From: Pseudomonas sp. MM223
GTDB lineage: Bacteria > Pseudomonadota > Gammaproteobacteria > Pseudomonadales > Pseudomonadaceae
Reading direction: 5' to 3'
Assembly: GCA_947090765.1 (NCBI GenBank)
Contig: OX352322.1
Coordinates: forward strand, 1,817,501-1,881,500
DNA: 64,000 bases
Made by a program: the position numbers and the translations under genes. Shown here one piece after another: positions 60,310 through 64,000 of the stretch. The stretch's first letter is position 1, and every line of letters starts with the position of its first letter. The notes under the pieces were generated by a model. That model saw only the letters and a program-made list of their open reading frames with translations, did no database searches and was not told where the DNA came from.

Positions 60310-63300
60310 ATGTCAAAGGGAGCTTCAGGGCGTTTTGCCCCTCAACGTGGAAAGCTGAGCCTGGGCATTCAGCTGGCATTGTTGGCCTGCTGTGGCGCCA
60401 CGCCGGTACTGCCTGCCACGGCCGCCAGTGACCCGGCTGCCGCCGCGCAGCCCGGCCAGTACCATCAATTTGATGTGAAGGGCGGGGCCCTTGAAGACGC
60501 CATGTTGCAGCTGGCACGCCAGGCGGGTGCAGAACTCTACCTGACTGGCGATGCCTTCAATGGCCTGTACGCCAACCCGGTGCAGGGCCGTTTCTCTCTG
60601 GAAGGTGCGCTCAAGCAATTGCTGAGTGGCTTGCCGATCAGCTTCAGCCTGAGTGGTGGGCCCGACCGCCCGGTTATCCACTTGCAATCGGCCACCAGCG
60701 CTGGCACCGATGACCTGCACCCTACCTACGTGTACAGCCAGCGTGACAGCCGCTCGCGGGATGAAAAGGGCTACAGCGACATCTACGACCAGGACATTTC
60801 CACTGTCTACGCCGGCAAGGAGCAGATCGAGCGCTACAAGGGCGCCGCCCCCGCCGACGTGTTCAAGGGCATGCTCAACGTCTACAGCGGCGACGCCCGC
60901 AACAGCGGTGCGCTGGACCCGAACGTGCGCGGCATCCAGGGCCCTGGCCGGGTGCCGCTGACCATCGATGGCACCGAGCAGGCGCTGACCGTGTACCGCG
61001 GCTACATGGGCGCCAACAACCGCAACTACATCGACCCCAACCTGATCGGTTCGATCAAGGTGATCAAGGGGCCGAACCTGGAGCGCAACGTCTACAGCGG
61101 CGTCGGTGGCGCGGTGGTGGCCAATACCCTGAGCGTTGACGACATCCTCAAGGAAGGCGAAGAATTCGGCGGCGAGTTCAAGATCGAGGGCAGCAACAAC
61201 TCGGTATCACCGAAGCTGCCTACCCTGATGACCGGGCAGATGCCCGGTGCAGATTACCAGTACATCCCGATCAATTCGTACTATGACCCGTCGCTGTACA
61301 AACACCCGCGCACCAGTAGCAGCAACGACCTGTTGTCGAGCGACGACAAGGCCTACCGCTTGGCACTGGGTACACGCCAGGAGCAATTCGACCTGATGGG
61401 CGCCTATGCCTATCGGGAAAAGGGCAACCACTACGCGGGCAAGAAAAAGAGCAGTTACTACGCCAGTGGCGAATTGGTGGATGGCAAGTGGGACTACGTG
61501 CCCAACCTGGCGCGCATCTACAAGCCCGGCGACGAAGTGCCCAACAGTTCCAGCAAGATGGAGTCGTGGCTGGCCAAGGCCACCTGGAAGATCGACGAAG
61601 GCCAGAGCCTGGAATTCGGCTACCGCGCCACCGACTCGTTGTATGGCGAGATCCTGCCCTCGCGCATTTCCTTTTTCACCCCGGGCAGTACGTACGATGC
61701 CGCGACCTACGGCGTGCCGCAGTGGCCGCTGAGCCATGTGGACAGCAAGGCCTATAACGTCGAGTACAAGCTCAACCCGGACGACAACCGTTGGGTCGAC
61801 TTCTATTCCAACCTGTGGATGACCCGAACGGTCAGCGATACCTACAGTTCGGGTGGTGTGCCCAATGAAACCACGATGCAGAACCGCGAGTTTCGCAACA
61901 CGGCCGTGGCCAATGCCAAGCATGACCGTGCAGGGCTCACGGTCAGCAACAAGCTCAAGCTGCTGGACAGTCTTGATCTGACCCTGGGTGGCAGCTACCA
62001 GCATGAAAAACTGAGTTCGGGTGACAGCATGTTAGACCCGAGCACGTTCGGGGCAACGCGACTGTTTCCAAGGGCAGGGCGACGTGAGGAGCAGGAGTAC
62101 AACTTCAACTTTGACTGGCAGCCGGTTTCGTTTGCGCGCTTTACGGCGGGAGGTCGTTATTCCTCGTATTGGTCGTTCGACGATTTTCTCAGTAAGCGGC
62201 AGCGTGATACGGGTGTGACTACCCAGTACGTGCAGACCGGTAAACAGGTCACGTACTCCACGAGCAGGCAATTGTCGGATGCAGAGTGGCGTGCGGCCGT
62301 GGACGAGAACATCGCGGGCAACCAATGGGTATGGGAGATGTTTGGTTATACCGAGGAGCAGATACAGGCAGACATTGAAGCGACGGAACTCAATACACCG
62401 CGCTCAGTAACGACCGAGCACACGGCAGACTGGGCGCATGACGGAAAAGGGCGATATCAGCGCAGTAACAACCCGTGTATCGCAGCCGCAGCGGCTGGCG
62501 ATATAGAGGGATGCACCGCCACGTTCTATGACGGTTCACCGGGCTACGTCGACAACGAGGGCAATCTGGTCAACCAAACGGTCGACGCCTCGGCCAAGCA
62601 CCGCAGGGATCAAGGCTGGGTACCTAATCTCTCGGCGACTTTCTTTACCTCGGAGAATGGCCGGTTCTATGTGCGTTACAGCGAAGCGATTCGTTATCCG
62701 AGCATGTTTGAAAGTACCGTTGGGTTCTCGGCATCGCTGACGCCATGGCAACTGGAACCGGAGCATGCACATAACTATGAAGTGGCCTACGTCCACAACC
62801 TGAGTGGTTGGCTCGGCAGTGAGCAAGCGGATGTCAAACTTACCTACTATCACAACACCACGGATAACGTCATCGAGCGCAGCCCGCAACTGGTGTTCTC
62901 CAATGTGGACAAGCAGACAACGGCAGGTATCGAGTTGCAGGGCCGATACGACAACGGCGGTTTTTTTACCGACCTGAGCGTGGCGCATGTGCTTAAAAAT
63001 AAAGTGTGCGATGAAAACTCGGCCATGCAACTGGATGCTAACGGCGGCATCGCAAATTGCGTCGATGACGGCTTTATCGGTGGATACCTGGTAGGCATGG
63101 CCATGCCTGAATGGTCCGCGAACCTGGGCGTGGGTGCACGGTTCTTCGATCGTCGCCTGGAAGTGGGTGGGCGGGTCATTTACTACAAAGGGCACGACAG
63201 CAAGTTTCATAGCAATTACAGCGGTAATCCCATGGTTTCGTATTACCTGAATACGCCGTTGTCCTGGGACGACATTGTGACCTATGACGCGTATGTCAAT

Positions 63301-63438
63301 TACAAAGTGACGGACGATGTGAGTGTCGAACTGGTCGGCACCAACCTGAGCAACCTTTATTACCTGGATCCCCTGACGCGCTCGGCCATGCCTGCGCCAG
63401 GGCGAACATTGAAAATCGGTTTGACTGCAAACTTCTAG
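60310..63438 (+). CDS. TonB-dependent receptor with STN signalling domain
   Basis: 1042-residue outer-membrane receptor. Signal peptide about residues 1-38 (LGIQLALLACCGATPVLPATAA), STN domain ~45-120 (FDVKGGALEDAMLQLARQAGAELYL) for FecR contact, plug domain ~150-270 (PADVFKGMLNVYSGDARN, DPNVRGIQGPGRVPLTIDG), then a large barrel ending in PGRTLKIGLTANF with terminal Phe. ATG 60310 is preceded by GGA at 5 bases; TTG 60301 is a weaker option. Neighbouring sigma/FecR and the hemophilin-like gene suggest heme or heme-protein uptake; the substrate is not proven. Codon choice changes after about 62030 (see findings). Confidence 0.88.
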   Translation: MSKGASGRFAPQRGKLSLGIQLALLACCGATPVLPATAASDPAAAAQPGQYHQFDVKGGALEDAMLQLARQAGAELYLTGDAFNGLYANPVQGRFSLEGALKQLLSGLPISFSLSGGPDRPVIHLQSATSAGTDDLHPTYVYSQRDSRSRDEKGYSDIYDQDISTVYAGKEQIERYKGAAPADVFKGMLNVYSGDARNSGALDPNVRGIQGPGRVPLTIDGTEQALTVYRGYMGANNRNYIDPNLIGSIKVIKGPNLERNVYSGVGGAVVANTLSVDDILKEGEEFGGEFKIEGSNNSVSPKLPTLMTGQMPGADYQYIPINSYYDPSLYKHPRTSSSNDLLSSDDKAYRLALGTRQEQFDLMGAYAYREKGNHYAGKKKSSYYASGELVDGKWDYVPNLARIYKPGDEVPNSSSKMESWLAKATWKIDEGQSLEFGYRATDSLYGEILPSRISFFTPGSTYDAATYGVPQWPLSHVDSKAYNVEYKLNPDDNRWVDFYSNLWMTRTVSDTYSSGGVPNETTMQNREFRNTAVANAKHDRAGLTVSNKLKLLDSLDLTLGGSYQHEKLSSGDSMLDPSTFGATRLFPRAGRREEQEYNFNFDWQPVSFARFTAGGRYSSYWSFDDFLSKRQRDTGVTTQYVQTGKQVTYSTSRQLSDAEWRAAVDENIAGNQWVWEMFGYTEEQIQADIEATELNTPRSVTTEHTADWAHDGKGRYQRSNNPCIAAAAAGDIEGCTATFYDGSPGYVDNEGNLVNQTVDASAKHRRDQGWVPNLSATFFTSENGRFYVRYSEAIRYPSMFESTVGFSASLTPWQLEPEHAHNYEVAYVHNLSGWLGSEQADVKLTYYHNTTDNVIERSPQLVFSNVDKQTTAGIELQGRYDNGGFFTDLSVAHVLKNKVCDENSAMQLDANGGIANCVDDGFIGGYLVGMAMPEWSANLGVGARFFDRRLEVGGRVIYYKGHDSKFHSNYSGNPMVSYYLNTPLSWDDIVTYDAYVNYKVTDDVSVELVGTNLSNLYYLDPLTRSAMPAPGRTLKIGLTANF

Positions 63439-63524
63439 GGTGGAATGACTATGGATGGGTGAAAGCGCCGAAATGCGGATGTGCGTGTGTGTTGGATACT
63501 ATTAACTTATCAATGGATTATGAA

Positions 63525-64000
63525 ATGAAAGCGTTCAATGTTTCCGTACTTGCAATTGCACTTCTGGGCCTGGCGGGTGTTGCGCAGGCTGAGGTATCCT
63601 CGGGGCAGAGCTACGCGGGCTCCATCGTAGTGGGTGGCTCCCAAGGCAACTCCACCAATCACCCCGGTGAAGCGGGCGCGCCAGCCGTGGGTGTGACGGC
63701 TTTCTACGGCGGTGCAAAAGTGGGCTTCAGCGGCCTCAAGGGCATGGTTGCTGCTGACACCAATGGTGTAACCACCATCACCCCGGCCATGATGCCGGCT
63801 TCGCACTCCACCCTCGGCAACTTCGACTTCAAGCAGGTTTCCACCCAGCAAGTCTACTTCGGCGAGTGGTCGCAGAACGGTTCCAACAATGACCCGACCC
63901 GTGTCGTCTACTACTCGGGCGACACCGCCGGGCGCGTGCTGCCGACCACCAATGTTTCCTATGCAGTTCAGGGCATCAGCAACTACTCCGGTGCCAACCT
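63525..64000 (+). CDS. Secreted hemophilin-like (Slam-type) protein, 5' part
   Basis: Partial gene, cut by the window end after 158 codons. Signal peptide MKAFNVSVLAIALLGLAGVAQA without a lipobox Cys, so a soluble secreted protein. The mature start EVSSGQSYAGSIVVGGSQGN, the KVGFSGLKGMV motif, and the later SYAVQGISNYSGANL (opening of a TbpB-like C-terminal barrel) resemble HphA-type hemophilins and Slam-dependent proteins as I remember them. Candidate heme-contacting His residues lie in TNHPGEAG and PASHSTLG. Start ATG 63525; ATG 63513 in frame is less likely. 86 bases after the receptor gene. A Slam (DUF560) gene is expected just beyond the window. Confidence 0.6.
   Translation, partial: MKAFNVSVLAIALLGLAGVAQAEVSSGQSYAGSIVVGGSQGNSTNHPGEAGAPAVGVTAFYGGAKVGFSGLKGMVAADTNGVTTITPAMMPASHSTLGNFDFKQVSTQQVYFGEWSQNGSNNDPTRVVYYSGDTAGRVLPTTNVSYAVQGISNYSGAN

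Overview
The window is a contiguous piece of a Pseudomonas chromosome, most likely of the P. putida group. The evidence is the high GC content, pseudomonad core gene order (fadE; exbBD-lpxK-kdsB-murB; rne/rluC; rpmF-plsX-fabDG-acpP-fabF-pabC-mltG-tmk-holB; uvrB; gltX with tRNA-Ala/Glu; leuCD-leuB-asd), and many REP palindromes of the kinds found in P. putida (CTCTTCGCGG, GTAGGAGC and GCCGGCAAGCC cores). No integrase, transposase, prophage or CRISPR array was seen.

Layout. 1-800: tRNA-Glu/Gly array behind a strong sigma70 promoter. 950-9.4 kb: PA2817-family gene, fadE, a glutathione transferase, an ABC-2 exporter pair, a DUF2062 gene and comEC (broken). 9.5-14.1 kb: exbB-exbD-lpxK-Trm112-kdsB-ptp-murB, an overlapping envelope operon. 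14.3-21.7 kb: rne (with a long leader) divergent from rluC-HAD-sppA, then maf. 21.8-31.7 kb: yceD (broken)-rpmF-plsX-fabD-fabG-acpP-fabF-pabC-mltG-tmk-holB-tatD, coupling ribosome, fatty-acid, wall and replication functions. 31.7-35.7 kb: a probable RgsA sRNA, TetR regulator, a MoaA paralogue, a lipoprotein, DUF1285, a cupin and tRNA-Asn. 35.8-43.7 kb: aromatic/aspartate aminotransferase, uvrB with a LexA box, an EmrAB-like pump, gltX (broken). 44.0-44.8 kb: three tandem tRNA-Ala/tRNA-Glu pairs. 44.9-52.9 kb: TetR-hydrolase pair, thioesterase, dusC, a small heat-shock protein with a sigma32 promoter and a ROSE-like thermometer, a five-PAS GGDEF/EAL protein (broken), LysR. 53-58.3 kb: leuC-leuD-methyltransferase-leuB-asd. 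58.5-64 kb: an accessory iron/heme module consisting of a Fur box, FecI-type sigma (broken), FecR, a large STN-containing TonB receptor and the start of a secreted hemophilin-like protein cut by the window edge.

The most novel content is this last module: a surface-signalling (sigma/anti-sigma/receptor) cassette joined to a candidate Slam-type secreted heme-binding protein. Other points are the absence of pilZ between holB and tatD, an expanded Arg/Glu-rich repeat in RNase E, and five genes interrupted by small indels (comEC, yceD, gltX, the ECF sigma gene and the PAS-GGDEF-EAL gene). Because gltX is normally essential, at least some of these breaks may be sequencing errors rather than true pseudogenes. 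All assignments come from reading the sequence and from knowledge of the families; no database search was run.
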